DNA of 64,000 nucleotides from Polyangiaceae bacterium. GTDB taxonomy: Bacteria; Myxococcota_A; Polyangia; Polyangiales; Polyangiaceae. The notes under the pieces were generated by a model. The model did no database searches. It was not told the origin of the DNA and saw only the letters and a list, made by a program, of their open reading frames with translations. Positions 52,854 through 62,479 of the stretch are shown here, piece after piece. Both the position numbers and the translations under genes were made by a program. Each line of letters starts with the position of its first letter. Positions within the stretch are counted from its first letter, which is position 1. Location of the stretch: NCBI GenBank assembly GCA_025936115.1, contig JAICTZ010000001.1, positions 1 through 64,000 on the forward strand. Reading direction: 5' to 3'.

Positions 52854-54056
52854 TCACTCCCAGCCGGTGCTGGTCGCCGCGCCGAGAATTGCGCTCACGC
52901 CGTACACCTGGCCGCCGTACATCTTGAACATGTGCGTGTCGTCGTCGGCGCCCTGGAAGAGGTCGTAGCCGACACCGAGGCCCGTCTCGGTGTCGACGAG
53001 GATGAGCCGCGGGGTGATCGCGGGCTTGCCTGACGGCGCGCCCATGGTGCAGCCGGCGCCCGCGCTGCACGAGAAGGAGCCGCCGCCGTTCTCGATGCGC
53101 TTGCAGCTGCTCGTCGTGTTGCAAACGCCGTTCGGGAAAGCACGGAAGTATTTGTCGACCCAAGCCGTGATCTCGTCACGTGTGTTCTGCATGCCGGCGG
53201 GTACCGGATCCTCCCAGTGCACACTGCTGATGCTCATGAGGAGCGCGTTCGTGTCGGAAGCGAAAGCCGAGCCGCTCACTTTGTAGTCGCCCGGCCGCAC
53301 GGCAATCGTCTCAATCTCGGTGATCTTTTGGGCTGCGAGTTTGATACGCAGCGCAAACGGAATATCCATGCTTCCGTCGGGTACCACTGCCTGCGTGGCC
53401 GCGTTGCACGTCTCGGTGTCGTAAGCGCTGAAGGAGCCCTTGACGGCGCCCGCGGTCATCCACAGGCCCTTCCCGAGCATGAGCACCTGGCCATTTTCGG
53501 TGAACTTGACGCTGTCGGCGAGCGGCAACGTCGAAGCATCGTGCGCGGCGAGCGCAGTGAAATACGCCGTCACCGTGCTCTTCAATAGCTCGCGCGAGCA
53601 GGTCGCTTGGCTGCTCGAGCCGCCCGCACCGCTACCCGCCCCGAGCGCGCCGCCCGTGCCGCTCGTTGCGCCCCCTGCGCCGAGCGCTCCGCTCGAGCCC
53701 CCGTTCGTACCGCCGTTTGCACCGGAGCCGCCTCCGCTGCCGCCCGCAGCGCCGTGACCGCCGCTCGCTGGAGCGCCGCCGTGCTCGCTCGCTCCGCCCG
53801 CGCTACTGCTCTGCGCGCCGCCCATGGCCACGCCGGCCGTGCTCGGAGCACCACTCGCCGCGCCAGCAGCGCCGTTCCCGACTCCGCCGTTGTTCGACGA
53901 CATGCCGGCAGCGCTCGGTGCGCCGCCCGGCGCAACGCCCGAGCCGCCCGTTGCATCGACCCCGCCCGTGTCCGAGCCGTTCGACCGCTGCGAATTGCCG
54001 TCACAGGCGGGGACACCAACGATTGAAAGCGCCAGCAGCGTGAGTGAGGCCCGCAT
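52854..54056 (-). CDS. Gly/Ala-rich-linker lipoprotein with NTF2-like domain
   Basis: A 400-residue lipoprotein. ATG 54056 starts a signal peptide with lipobox Val-Gly-Val-Pro-Ala-Cys. A Gly/Ala/Ser linker (about 20-150) is followed by a domain beginning CSRELLKSTVTAYFTALAAHDASTL, with VKFTENGQVLMLGKGLWM, which is like SnoaL/NTF2 folds that form a hydrophobic pocket; four further Cys residues (CNTTSSCKRIEN, CSAGAGC) mark the C-terminal half. Binding of a small ligand is possible. The gene ends 34 bases from the small exported protein gene, in the opposite direction. Confidence 0.75.
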   Translation of the reverse strand: MRASLTLLALSIVGVPACDGNSQRSNGSDTGGVDATGGSGVAPGGAPSAAGMSSNNGGVGNGAAGAASGAPSTAGVAMGGAQSSSAGGASEHGGAPASGGHGAAGGSGGGSGANGGTNGGSSGALGAGGATSGTGGALGAGSGAGGSSSQATCSRELLKSTVTAYFTALAAHDASTLPLADSVKFTENGQVLMLGKGLWMTAGAVKGSFSAYDTETCNAATQAVVPDGSMDIPFALRIKLAAQKITEIETIAVRPGDYKVSGSAFASDTNALLMSISSVHWEDPVPAGMQNTRDEITAWVDKYFRAFPNGVCNTTSSCKRIENGGGSFSCSAGAGCTMGAPSGKPAITPRLILVDTETGLGVGYDLFQGADDDTHMFKMYGGQVYGVSAILGAATSTGWE

Positions 54057-54238
54057 CGCAGTTCGCTAAGAAGCGTTCCTCCGAATGCGAAGTGTGTCCA
54101 GCGCTGTCGACGCGAACGGCAGGGCGATTTAGGGCGATCCGTGGCGGTTTGCGACGCCACGCGCAGACGATTCGCGCATGAGACGAAACTTCATGGACAG
54201 GAGTGCGAGCAATGGACACTACGCTTCATAAAATTACG

Positions 54239-55201
54239 CTACTCGACGCCCATCGGGTCCAGTCGCCGCGCCCGCTTCGGTGCCGGCGTGAGCACCTCCG
54301 CGAGCGCTGCGCGGATCGTGGCTTCGAGCACGTCCGTCACGCTGCGCCGCAAATCGGAGCGCGCGGTCACGAGGCCGATTTCGCGCACGGGCGCAGGCGA
54401 GACGAGCGGACGCGCTTGCGCCTTGCGCCGCGCCGCCGGCAGCTCGCGCACGACGAGATCCGGCAGCACCGTGGCGCCGAGCCCGTCGTCCACGAGCTTG
54501 ACGAGCGTCTGAAAGCTGCCGCTCTCGAAGCGGATCCCCGCCCCTCCCTGGCGTTGGCGCGGACGGCAATACGCGAGCACCTGACTGCGGAAGCAATGAC
54601 CCTCGGGCATCACCCACAGCGTGCGGTCGGCAAGCTCGGACTGCGCGATTTGGTGCTGCGTCGCGAGCGGATCGCCGGGCGGCAAGTACGCGACCATGCC
54701 TTCGAGCCCGAGCACTTTCTCGCTCAGGCCGGCTACGCCGAGTGGTGTCGCGAGCAGACCCGCGTCGAGCGTGTCGGCGCGCAGGCGCGTGATGATCTCC
54801 TCCGTCTTCAGCTCTTCGACCACGAGCTCGACGCGCGGGTACGCACGCGAGAACGGCCCGAGGAAGAGCGGGATGACTGTCGGGGAGAGCGTGGGGATGA
54901 CGCCGAGCCGGTAACGACCGCCGGGCTCGCCGCCGTCGACCACGATTTGCCCGAGACGTTCGGTCTCGCGCAGGATGGTGCGCATCTGCGCAAGCGCCGC
55001 GGCCCCCGCCGGCGTGAGCAAGACCGGCTTCTTGCTGCGATCGAAGAGGACCGTGCCGAGCAGGTCCTCCAATTTTTGGATTTGCATGCTGAGGCCGGAT
55101 TGCGAGACGTGCGCGGCGCTCGCTGCCTGCCTAAAGCTGCCGGATTGTTCGATTTCTACGGCGTAGCGCATCTGGGTCAGCGTCACCTGCGACAGGTCCA
55201 T
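54239..55201 (-). CDS. oxyR: OxyR, LysR-type peroxide sensor
   Basis: A 320-residue LysR regulator. The HTH (FRQAASAAHVSQSGLSMQIQ) is followed by a substrate-binding-like domain with EGHCFRSQVLAYC: Cys203 and Cys212 lie nine residues apart, as do the redox pair Cys199-Cys208 of Escherichia coli OxyR. Peroxide forms the disulphide and turns on defence genes. It is divergent from ahpC with 139 bases between them, a layout found in many actinobacteria and proteobacteria. ATG 55201 has GGGG directly upstream. Confidence 0.9.
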   Translation of the reverse strand: MDLSQVTLTQMRYAVEIEQSGSFRQAASAAHVSQSGLSMQIQKLEDLLGTVLFDRSKKPVLLTPAGAAALAQMRTILRETERLGQIVVDGGEPGGRYRLGVIPTLSPTVIPLFLGPFSRAYPRVELVVEELKTEEIITRLRADTLDAGLLATPLGVAGLSEKVLGLEGMVAYLPPGDPLATQHQIAQSELADRTLWVMPEGHCFRSQVLAYCRPRQRQGGAGIRFESGSFQTLVKLVDDGLGATVLPDLVVRELPAARRKAQARPLVSPAPVREIGLVTARSDLRRSVTDVLEATIRAALAEVLTPAPKRARRLDPMGVE

Positions 55202-55250
55202 GACCCCTTTGGAGTATCACTTTTTTTGAACTAGTCTACAAAACGTTCGA

Positions 55251-55280
55251 TTGGATTGGGCGGGGTGTTGCGCCTACATT
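55251..55280 (+). promoter_or_regulatory. Candidate ahpC promoter
   Basis: TTGGAT (55251-55256) and TACATT (55275-55280), 18 bases apart, resemble the -35 and -10 of a vegetative promoter, 60 bases before the ahpC start. A poly-T and AT-rich segment just upstream (55220-55250) is where OxyR would be expected to bind; I could not find a convincing ATAG-N7-CTAT-type pattern. Confidence 0.35.
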
Positions 55281-55340
55281 CCCGGGCGTGGGCGGACGCC
55301 GAGGGCGCCGCCCCACCGAAGAAACCCAAGGAGATCGTTC

Positions 55341-55913
55341 ATGTCGCTCATCAATACTCAAATCAAGCCGTTCAAAGCCACGGCATACCAGAACGGGAAG
55401 TTCTTCGACGTTTCGAACGAGAGCGTGCTCGGCAAGTGGAGCGTGTTCTTCTTCTACCCGGCGGACTTCACGTTCGTCTGTCCGACCGAGCTCGAGGATC
55501 TCGCCGACAACTACGAGGAGTTCAAGAAGCTCGGCGTAGAGATCTACGGCGTCTCGACCGACACGCACTTCGCGCACAAGGCGTGGCAGGACGTGTCGGA
55601 AGCGGTCAAGAAGGTCAAGTACCCGCTGCTCGGGGATCCGTCGACGACCCTTTCGCGCAACTTCGAGGTGCTCATCACCGAAGGCGGGGATTCCGGCCTG
55701 GCGCTCCGCGGCACGTTCGTGGTCAACCCCAAGGGCGAGATCAAGCTCTGCGAAGTCCACGACAACGGCATCGGTCGCGACGCCAAGGAGCTTCTGCGCA
55801 AGGTGAAGGCGGCACAGTACGTCGCTTCGCACCCGGGCGAGGTGTGCCCCGCCAAGTGGACCGAGGGTCAAAAGACACTCAAGCCCGGCTTGGATCTCGT
55901 CGGCAAGATCTGA
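55341..55913 (+). CDS. ahpC: AhpC peroxiredoxin
   Basis: A 190-residue typical two-cysteine peroxiredoxin, starting at ATG 55341 with AAGGAG upstream. The peroxidatic Cys47 lies in DFTFVCPTE and the resolving Cys169 in [20 protein letters not shown], the loop typical of bacterial AhpC, is present. It reduces hydrogen peroxide and organic peroxides and is recycled by AhpF, encoded downstream. Divergent OxyR is its likely activator. Confidence 0.95.
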   Translation: MSLINTQIKPFKATAYQNGKFFDVSNESVLGKWSVFFFYPADFTFVCPTELEDLADNYEEFKKLGVEIYGVSTDTHFAHKAWQDVSEAVKKVKYPLLGDPSTTLSRNFEVLITEGGDSGLALRGTFVVNPKGEIKLCEVHDNGIGRDAKELLRKVKAAQYVASHPGEVCPAKWTEGQKTLKPGLDLVGKI

Positions 55914-56010
55914 GTATCGAGGTTCGCATCGAAAGGGACGGGGCGCGCGGACGGCGATCAGCCGATTACTCCGCGCGCTCGTCCAGATCGCCCGTTTTTG
56001 CGAGGACGCC

Positions 56011-57585
56011 ATGCTCGACGACGATTTGAAGGTTCAGCTACGGACGTATCTCGGGCTCTTGCAGCGCCCGGTGGTGCTCACGGCCGCACTCGACGCAAGC
56101 GAGGCGTCCACGGAGCTGCGCTCGCTCTTGCGCGATCTCGAGGAAGCGTCGCCGCTCGTGCGCGTCGAGCCGCTCGCAGACGACGACGGTGAAGTGCGGC
56201 GGCCGAGCTTCGCGGTGCACCTTCCGGGAGAAGAGCCGCGCGTGCGCTTCGCAGGGCTGCCACTCGGACACGAGTTCACTTCGCTCGTGCTCGCGCTCTT
56301 GCACGTCACTGGCCATCCGCCGAAGGTGAGCGACGAGTCACTCAAGCAAATCGAGGCGGTCCAGGGTCCGCTGCACTTCGTGACCTATTTCTCGCAGTCG
56401 TGCCAAAACTGCCCCGACGTCGTGCAGGCGTTGAACCTGATGGCGGCGCGCAACCCGAACGTCACGCACACGGCCGTCGACGGCGCGCTCTTCCGCGCCG
56501 AAGTCGACGAGCGGCAGGTGCTGGCGGTACCGACGCTCTATCTGAACGGCGAGCGGCTCGGACAAGGCCGCATGGAGCTCGAGGAGCTGCTCGCCAAGAT
56601 CGACAGCAGCGACGAGCAGCGACGCGTCGCGAAGCTGAACCACAAGGAGCCGTTCGACATGTTGATCGTGGGGGGCGGGCCGGCGGGCGCCGCGGCCGCC
56701 ATCTACGCGGCGCGCAAGGGCCTGCGCACGGGCATCGTCGCCGAGCGCTTCGGCGGGCAGGTGATGGACACGCTCGCGATCGAGAACTTCATCTCCGTCG
56801 CGGAGACGGAAGGGCCGAAGTTCGCGGCGGCGCTCGAGCAGCACGTCCGCGCCTATCCCGTCGATCTCATCAAACACGAGCGGGCAAAGCGACTCGTGAC
56901 GGGCGCGGCCGGCGCGCTCCATCACCTCGAGCTCGAGAGCGGCGCCGAGCTCGAGGCCAAGACGGTCATCGTCGCGACGGGCGCTCGCTGGCGCGACATG
57001 AACGTGCCCGGCGAAACGGAGTATCGGACGCGCGGCGTGACGTACTGTCCGCACTGCGACGGCCCGCTCTTCAAAGGCAAGCGCGTCGCCGTGATCGGCG
57101 GCGGCAACTCCGGCGTGGAGGCCGCGATCGATCTCGCGGGCGTCGTCGCGCACGTGACGTTGCTCGAGTTCATGCCCGCGCTCAAAGCCGACGACATCCT
57201 CCAGCGCAAACTCAGGAGTCTCACGAACGTCGAGATCGTGACGAACGCGCGCACGACCGAGGTGCTCGGCGACGGCCGCCAAGTGACGGCGCTTCGCTAC
57301 GAAGATCGCGTCACGGGCGAACTCAAGGACCTCACCGTCGCGGGCATCTTCGTGCAAATCGGCCTGCTGCCGAACACGGACTTTCTGCGCGGCACGGTCG
57401 AGCTCAATCGTTTCGGCGAGATCGTGGTCGATCATCACGGCCGCACGAGCGTTCCAGGCGTGTTCGCGGCCGGTGACGCGACGACCGTCCCGTTCAAGCA
57501 GATCATCATTGCGACGGGTGACGGAGCCAAGGCAGCGCTCGGTGCATTCGACTACTTGATCCGCGCGACCGCGCCGGCCGCGTAA
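56011..57585 (+). CDS. ahpF: AhpF, alkyl hydroperoxide reductase flavoprotein
   Basis: A 524-residue flavoprotein reductase of full family length. The N-terminal double-thioredoxin-like domain has Cys131-Gln-Asn-Cys134, followed by the FAD fold [18 protein letters not shown] (near 222), the active-site disulphide YCPHCD (Cys346/349), the NADH fold [15 protein letters not shown] and the closing [13 protein letters not shown] motif. NADH passes electrons through FAD and both disulphides to AhpC. It follows ahpC by 97 bases on the same strand, with its own ribosome site. Confidence 0.95.
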   Translation: MLDDDLKVQLRTYLGLLQRPVVLTAALDASEASTELRSLLRDLEEASPLVRVEPLADDDGEVRRPSFAVHLPGEEPRVRFAGLPLGHEFTSLVLALLHVTGHPPKVSDESLKQIEAVQGPLHFVTYFSQSCQNCPDVVQALNLMAARNPNVTHTAVDGALFRAEVDERQVLAVPTLYLNGERLGQGRMELEELLAKIDSSDEQRRVAKLNHKEPFDMLIVGGGPAGAAAAIYAARKGLRTGIVAERFGGQVMDTLAIENFISVAETEGPKFAAALEQHVRAYPVDLIKHERAKRLVTGAAGALHHLELESGAELEAKTVIVATGARWRDMNVPGETEYRTRGVTYCPHCDGPLFKGKRVAVIGGGNSGVEAAIDLAGVVAHVTLLEFMPALKADDILQRKLRSLTNVEIVTNARTTEVLGDGRQVTALRYEDRVTGELKDLTVAGIFVQIGLLPNTDFLRGTVELNRFGEIVVDHHGRTSVPGVFAAGDATTVPFKQIIIATGDGAKAALGAFDYLIRATAPAA

Positions 57586-57746
57586 CGGCTCCTCGAGCGC
57601 GACGGCGAAAAATCCGACGCCTGAACGTTTCTGTCACGGTAAGCGCCGAGCTCTCGAACCGTCGTTTGAGCCCCGATGTTGTCGGCGTCAGGGGCCTCGA
57701 CGCGGTTGATGCCCCAACCGTCCGGTGCTACGTCGCGCTTAACAGC

Positions 57747-57934
57747 ATGAGCCGCTGCGTCGCGAATGCTCTCGGGCGCGAATCCGCAAGCTGTTCTACA
57801 CCCAAGCTTGCTTGGCTGTATCGAGACAAGACAGCCACCAGGAGACAGATCTCGCCAAGAGGCAGTGAATTTTTCGGGCCTCACCAAGGGGGCCCGCAAA
57901 AATTCACGATCGATCGCAACGGTCTCCGGTGTAG
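57747..57934 (+). repeat. Structured intergenic element, copy B
   Basis: The second copy of the element at 43830-44011. It shares CTGCGTCGC near the 5' end (57755-57763) and TACACC. Hairpin 1 is CCAAGC/GCTTGG with a two-base loop (57802-57815). Hairpin 2 is a 16-bp stem with one bulged G and again a ten-base loop (57865-57880 / 57891-57907). Hairpin 3 is GATCG/CGGTC with one G-T wobble and again a seven-base loop (57908-57924). It ends 18 bases before the CLC start. The 3' end can be read as AKIHDRSQRSPV then TAG, like copy A. The remaining 160 bases of this gap (57586-57746) look empty. Confidence 0.65.
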
Positions 57935-57952
57935 CTCCGCGAGAATCAGCGC

Positions 57953-59851
57953 GTGATCGACGGCCATCCGTCTTCGGGGCAGCATCCCCGCCCCGCGCTC
58001 GAACCGGCACTCCGCCGTCCCGCGCGCGACCGAGGCTCTCTTGCCGCGCGTGTTTCGAAACAGGCGCGGCGGGCGCTGCGCCTCTGGCGACTCTATCTTC
58101 TACGCCTCGAGATCCGGCTCGCGCCCACCGAGCCCCAGCGGCTGTTCTTGCTCACCGTCGCGATCGGCGGGCTGTGTGGGCTCGCTGCTGTCGCCTTTCA
58201 CTTCAGCATCGACTTTTGCGAGGCTCACTTGATCGGCCCCGCGCTTGGAATGGCGGGGAACGCGTGGATCCCGTGGACGATCGCGACGCCGCTCGTCGGG
58301 GGAGTGATCTGCGGGGTGCTGCTCGAATACGTGGTGCCGGGCGCGCGGGGTAGCGGCATTCCCCAAGTGAAGATGGCGTTCGCGTCGAGCCCGCCCGTCG
58401 TGCCGGTGCGCGACGCGGTCGGCAAGTTCTTCGTCGGCTCACTGCAGATTGGCTCCGGCGCCTCGCTCGGCCGCGAAGGCCCCACCGTACAGATTTGCGC
58501 CGGTCTCGCGAGCCTGCTCGGCAGCGTGGTCGGCGTATCCGCCAAGACACGACGACGACTGCTCCCGGTCGGCGTGGCGGCGGGTATCGCGGCGGCATTC
58601 AACGCGCCGATCGCGGCCGTCACCTTCACGATCGAAGAGGTGGTCGGCAATCTCGATCAGGCAATGCTGTCGGGCGTGATCGTGGCTGCGGCGCTCGCGG
58701 CCGTGATCGAGCGCAGCTTATTGGGAGAGAACCCGGTGTTCGACGTGCCGAGCACCTACGGCCTGCTCCATGCGTCGTCGCTCGTGCTCTATGCGGGGAT
58801 CGGCGTGGGCGCGGGGCTGATGGCGACGGCCTTCACGGAATCGCTGCTCTGGTTGCGCTCGGCGCTGCGGCGCGTCGCGTTCCTTCCGGTCTGGGCGCGC
58901 CCGGGCCTCGGCGGCGCGGCAACCGGGGTGCTCGCCGTGGTCGGCGTGATCGCTTTCAAAGCGACGGGAGTCACCGGGGGCGGCTACGCGACGCTCGAGA
59001 ACGCGCTGAAAGGCCAGTATGTCTGGTGGGTGTTGCTCGGGCTGAGCGGGCTCAAATTGGTCGCTACGGTCGCGTCTTATTCGAGCGGCGGCGCGGGCGG
59101 CATCTTCGCGCCCGCGCTGTTCATCGGCGGGACGCTCGGCGGCGCGATCGGCGTCCTCGACGCGACCTGGTTCCACCACCTCGACGAAGCGGACGGCGCG
59201 TTCGCGCTCGTCGGCATGGGCGCGATGTTCGCCGGCGTGATCCGCGCGCCACTCACGTCCGTCCTCATCATCATCGAGATGACGCGCGCCTATTCGCTGA
59301 TCTTGCCGCTCATGCTCGCCAACATGACGGCGTACGTGCTCGCGCGACAGTTTCGGGCTCACTCCGTGTACGAGGCTCTGCTCGAGCAAGACGGCGTCGA
59401 GCTGAACACGCCAGGCGCCGGCGAGAGCCATCGGGTCTCCTCGTACCTGCACCACCCGCTCGCGCTCGGCCTCGGAACCTCGGGCGAGGAGCTCCTGCTC
59501 CGCTGTCGCAAGCTCGGCACTACGCACGTCTTTCCCGTGATCGACGCCGAACGTCACGTGCTCGGCCTCATCACCCACGACGAAATCGCGATGCTCGAAG
59601 CCTCCGCTGAGCTCGTGGCGCTGACCACTGCCTTCGACTTGATGCGACCGCCCGTCACCGTGCGCGCAGACGACGACTTGGCGCTCGTGATCGAGCGCAT
59701 GCTGGCCAGCGGCCTGCGCGAGCTTCCCGTCACGGACGCAAACGGTGCCCTGCTCGGCTACGTCGATGACCAGACGATCGTGCAGGCTTACCAGCAGCGT
59801 GCCGTCGCGCCGCGCGCGGCGGAGGCCGCCCCGCGCGAACCAGAAGGCTAA
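57953..59851 (+). CDS. CLC-type chloride channel/antiporter with CBS domains
   Basis: A 632-residue CLC protein. The anion-selectivity signatures GSGIPQVKM (133-141), GREGPTVQ (173-180, with the gating glutamate) and GGIFAPALF are intact, so a proton-coupled chloride antiporter or a channel is expected; the methionine of fluoride-specific CLCs is absent. Ten or more membrane helices precede a C-terminal pair of CBS domains (about 500-615), which usually bind adenine nucleotides. GTG 57953 is the start; a 60-residue Arg-rich N-terminal extension precedes the first helix. A structured repeat lies directly upstream. Confidence 0.9.
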   Translation: MIDGHPSSGQHPRPALEPALRRPARDRGSLAARVSKQARRALRLWRLYLLRLEIRLAPTEPQRLFLLTVAIGGLCGLAAVAFHFSIDFCEAHLIGPALGMAGNAWIPWTIATPLVGGVICGVLLEYVVPGARGSGIPQVKMAFASSPPVVPVRDAVGKFFVGSLQIGSGASLGREGPTVQICAGLASLLGSVVGVSAKTRRRLLPVGVAAGIAAAFNAPIAAVTFTIEEVVGNLDQAMLSGVIVAAALAAVIERSLLGENPVFDVPSTYGLLHASSLVLYAGIGVGAGLMATAFTESLLWLRSALRRVAFLPVWARPGLGGAATGVLAVVGVIAFKATGVTGGGYATLENALKGQYVWWVLLGLSGLKLVATVASYSSGGAGGIFAPALFIGGTLGGAIGVLDATWFHHLDEADGAFALVGMGAMFAGVIRAPLTSVLIIIEMTRAYSLILPLMLANMTAYVLARQFRAHSVYEALLEQDGVELNTPGAGESHRVSSYLHHPLALGLGTSGEELLLRCRKLGTTHVFPVIDAERHVLGLITHDEIAMLEASAELVALTTAFDLMRPPVTVRADDDLALVIERMLASGLRELPVTDANGALLGYVDDQTIVQAYQQRAVAPRAAEAAPREPEG

Positions 59852-59881
59852 GGTGCCCTCAGCAAGTAAGGGAGTTCGGTG

Positions 59882-61060
59882 ATGAAAATCGGCATCAATG
59901 GGTGCGGCATCGCCGGCCCTGCACTTGCGTACTGGCTCAAACGCTTCGGTCACGAACCGGTCTTGTTCGAGAAAGCGCCGGCTCCGCGCGCCGGCGGGTA
60001 CGTCATCGACTTTTGGGGACTTGGTTACGACCTGGCCCAGCGCATGGGGATCCTCGGGCCCATCGTGGAACGAGGCTACGCGATGCGCCGGCTGAAGATG
60101 GTCGAGGCGGACGGCCGCGAGGTCGCAAGCTTGGCCGTCGAACCCATCCGCGAGACCCTGGGAGGACGTTTCATCAGCGTGGCCCGCGCCGACGTCGCGG
60201 CTGCGCTGCTGGGCGCGTGTCAGGACGTAGTCGTTCATTTCGGCACCTCGATCGTGGGGTTTCACGAGGATGCCGGCGAGATCACGGCCGCGCTCTCCGA
60301 CGGCGGGCACGAGCGCTTCGATCTAGTGATCGGCGCCGACGGTCTGCACTCGCGCATACGCGCCGTCGGTTTCGGCGATGATCCCCGCCACGAACGGGCG
60401 CTCGGCTGCCACGTGGCGGCGTTTCGTCTCGAGCACTACCCGCACCAGGACGAGCTCACCTACGTCTCGCACACCGAACCGAAGCGCCAGGTAGCGCGCA
60501 TGACGCTGCGCGACGGCGAGACGCTCGTGCTCTTGATTTGCCGCTCCGAGTTGCTGGACGGCGAGCTCGTGCGGACGAACGTGAAGGGCGCGCTGCAGCG
60601 AGCCTTCGCGGGCATGCGCTGGGAGGTTCCGGATATCATCGCTCGCATGGCGGGCGTCGACGAGCTCTACTTCGACTCCGTGAATCAAGTCCGACTCGAT
60701 ACGTGGAGTCGAGGACGCGTGGCGCTCGTCGGCGACGCCGCGGCGTGCGTGTCATTCCTGGCAGGTGAAGGCACCGGCTTGGCGATGATCGAGGCGTACG
60801 TGCTTGCGGGCGAGCTACACCGCGCTGGGAACGATTGGAGCCGAGGTCTCGAGCAATACGCAGCGCGACTGCGGGTATTTTTGCGCGACAAGCAGCGTTC
60901 GGCGCTGAAACTTCGCGGATTTTTCGTACCCCAGACGGGCTTCGGGCTCGCGCTGCGCAACCTGCTGGTGAACGCGTTTGCGCTGCCTTTCGTGGCGAAG
61001 CAACTGGTAGGCCGCTCGGTACGGGACGAGCTAGAGCTGCCCGACTACGAGAAGGATTGA
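59882..61060 (+). CDS. FAD-dependent monooxygenase
   Basis: A 392-residue group A flavin monooxygenase of the TetX/UbiH-like kind. FAD fold INGCGIAGPALAYWL, the middle motif LVIGADGLHSRIRAV and the ribityl motif VALVGDAAACVSFLAGEG are in order. The C-terminal part is longer than in simple hydroxylases. AAGGGAG lies nine bases before ATG 59882. Substrates in this subgroup range from polyketides to tetracycline; no biosynthetic cluster surrounds the gene. It follows the CLC gene by 30 bases, so co-transcription is likely. Confidence 0.85.
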   Translation: MKIGINGCGIAGPALAYWLKRFGHEPVLFEKAPAPRAGGYVIDFWGLGYDLAQRMGILGPIVERGYAMRRLKMVEADGREVASLAVEPIRETLGGRFISVARADVAAALLGACQDVVVHFGTSIVGFHEDAGEITAALSDGGHERFDLVIGADGLHSRIRAVGFGDDPRHERALGCHVAAFRLEHYPHQDELTYVSHTEPKRQVARMTLRDGETLVLLICRSELLDGELVRTNVKGALQRAFAGMRWEVPDIIARMAGVDELYFDSVNQVRLDTWSRGRVALVGDAAACVSFLAGEGTGLAMIEAYVLAGELHRAGNDWSRGLEQYAARLRVFLRDKQRSALKLRGFFVPQTGFGLALRNLLVNAFALPFVAKQLVGRSVRDELELPDYEKD

Positions 61061-61076
61061 GCGCACGCCTCGCGGG

Positions 61077-62012
61077 TTATCCCGCATCGGCCGGATGGCC
61101 ATAGACGTTCGGTACGTACATCTCGCGCGGGAGCTTCTTGCGCTCGTAGTCGGGGTCGAAGACGCGCTCGGGCAGGGCGATGGGGTCGTGCGGCACCTCC
61201 GTGTACGGCACCCGTTCGAGCAAATGATGGATGCAGTTGAGGCGCGCCGCGCGCTTGTCGTTGCCCTCGACCAGGTACCAGCGCGCGTCGGGCGTGTTCG
61301 TCCGCTCGAGCATCTCTTCCTTGGCGGTCGTGTACTCCTCCCAACGCACCCGTGACTGCAGGTCCATCGGGCTGAGCTTCCACTGCTTCATCGGATCGCG
61401 GATGCGCGTCAGAAAGCGCAGCTGCTGCTCTTCGTCCGAAATGGAGAACCAATATTTGAGCAGGATGATGCCGGAGCGCACGAGCAGCTGCTCGAACGCC
61501 GGCGCGTCGACGAAGAACTGCTCGACTTGCGCGTCGGTGGCAAAGCCCATCACGCGCTCGACGCCGGCACGGTTATACCAGGAGCGGTCGAACAGCACGA
61601 TTTCGCCGCCCGCGGGCAGGTGCGGCACGTAGCGCTGAAAGTACCACTGGCTCCTTTCCCGCTCACTCGGCGCGGGGAGCGCTACCACGCGGCAGACGCG
61701 CGGATTGAGCCGTTGCGTGATGCGCTTGATGGCGCCGCCCTTGCCCGCCGAGTCACGACCCTCGAACAACACGACGATCTTTGCGCCCGTGTGGGCGACC
61801 CAGGTCTGGAGCTTGATGAGCTCGGATTGGAGCTTCAAGAGCTCGCGGAAGTACTTGCTGCGCTCGAGCGTCGGACGCGGGTTGCCTTGGTAGATCTTCG
61901 CGATCTCGGCGCTCAACGGCGAGTCGCCGAGCTCGAGCTCGTAGTCTTCGTCGAGGTTATCCTCGAGCTCCGCCTGTAACCAGCTCGTCACGCGGTCGTC
62001 GAGATCGCTCAT
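61077..62012 (-). CDS. ppk2: Polyphosphate kinase 2
   Basis: A 311-residue PPK2-family kinase, here started at ATG 62012. It holds Walker A FEGRDSAGKGGAIKR, the lid-region Asp in DRSWYNRAGVERVMGF, and RITQRLNPRVCRVVALPAPSERE, all typical of one-domain PPK2 enzymes that use polyphosphate to phosphorylate nucleoside di- or monophosphates. The gene starts within the stop of the small lipoprotein gene (four-base overlap) and converges on the monooxygenase gene with 16 bases between. Confidence 0.9.
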   Translation of the reverse strand: MSDLDDRVTSWLQAELEDNLDEDYELELGDSPLSAEIAKIYQGNPRPTLERSKYFRELLKLQSELIKLQTWVAHTGAKIVVLFEGRDSAGKGGAIKRITQRLNPRVCRVVALPAPSERERSQWYFQRYVPHLPAGGEIVLFDRSWYNRAGVERVMGFATDAQVEQFFVDAPAFEQLLVRSGIILLKYWFSISDEEQQLRFLTRIRDPMKQWKLSPMDLQSRVRWEEYTTAKEEMLERTNTPDARWYLVEGNDKRAARLNCIHHLLERVPYTEVPHDPIALPERVFDPDYERKKLPREMYVPNVYGHPADAG

Positions 62013-62356
62013 GCCCGGACCATTGAGCGCGCAAGAAACCAAAGCGGCGTCGCCTCGTCAATCCGAGCGTCAAACCCAGCAAAACGCTCGTGCAGCGTGC
62101 GAGCCAGCCAATCGTACTGAGCTTTGCCGAGCGTCCAATCCCAGCGCGTCCCCACTACCTCGTCGGCTTGCCCCAAGAGCTCGCTCGCGACGACCGACGG
62201 CTCTGCTACAGCGCCGGCCGAGCCGACGAGCGCGTCGCTCGTACGGGACGTCTCCTCCTCTGCGCCGAGCGCCGCGGGACTGGCGTCGACTGCACTCGTG
62301 CAGCCGGGCAGGCCGAGGAAAAGCCAAACGATCGGCCTGCTACGGCATGATCCCAC
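62009..62356 (-). CDS. Small lipoprotein-like protein coupled to ppk2
   Basis: A 115-residue protein read from GTG 62356. A short hydrophobic stretch with Leu-Gly-Leu-Pro-Gly-Cys suggests a lipoprotein signal peptide. The mature part is helical and Trp-rich near the end (TRWDWTLGKAQYDWLARTL). Its stop and the ppk2 start share four bases (ATGA). No clear ribosome site precedes the GTG. No family is recognised; the overlap makes co-translation with ppk2 likely. Confidence 0.5.
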   Translation of the reverse strand: MGSCRSRPIVWLFLGLPGCTSAVDASPAALGAEEETSRTSDALVGSAGAVAEPSVVASELLGQADEVVGTRWDWTLGKAQYDWLARTLHERFAGFDARIDEATPLWFLARSMVRA

Positions 62357-62479
62357 GCCACACGTGCCCGACTCGACACGGACCTGAGTGCGCGTGAAGT
62401 CCGCGGCCCCGGGGCTTTTTGCGCCAACACCCGGCAGCCCGCTCGGGGTAGCCTAGCGCTCATCACCAAGAGGGTCTCG

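Noticed and set aside
57747..57952. Fluoride riboswitch before the CLC gene
   Set aside because: The conserved fluoride-riboswitch core is not present, and the CLC has the chloride-type GREGP filter.
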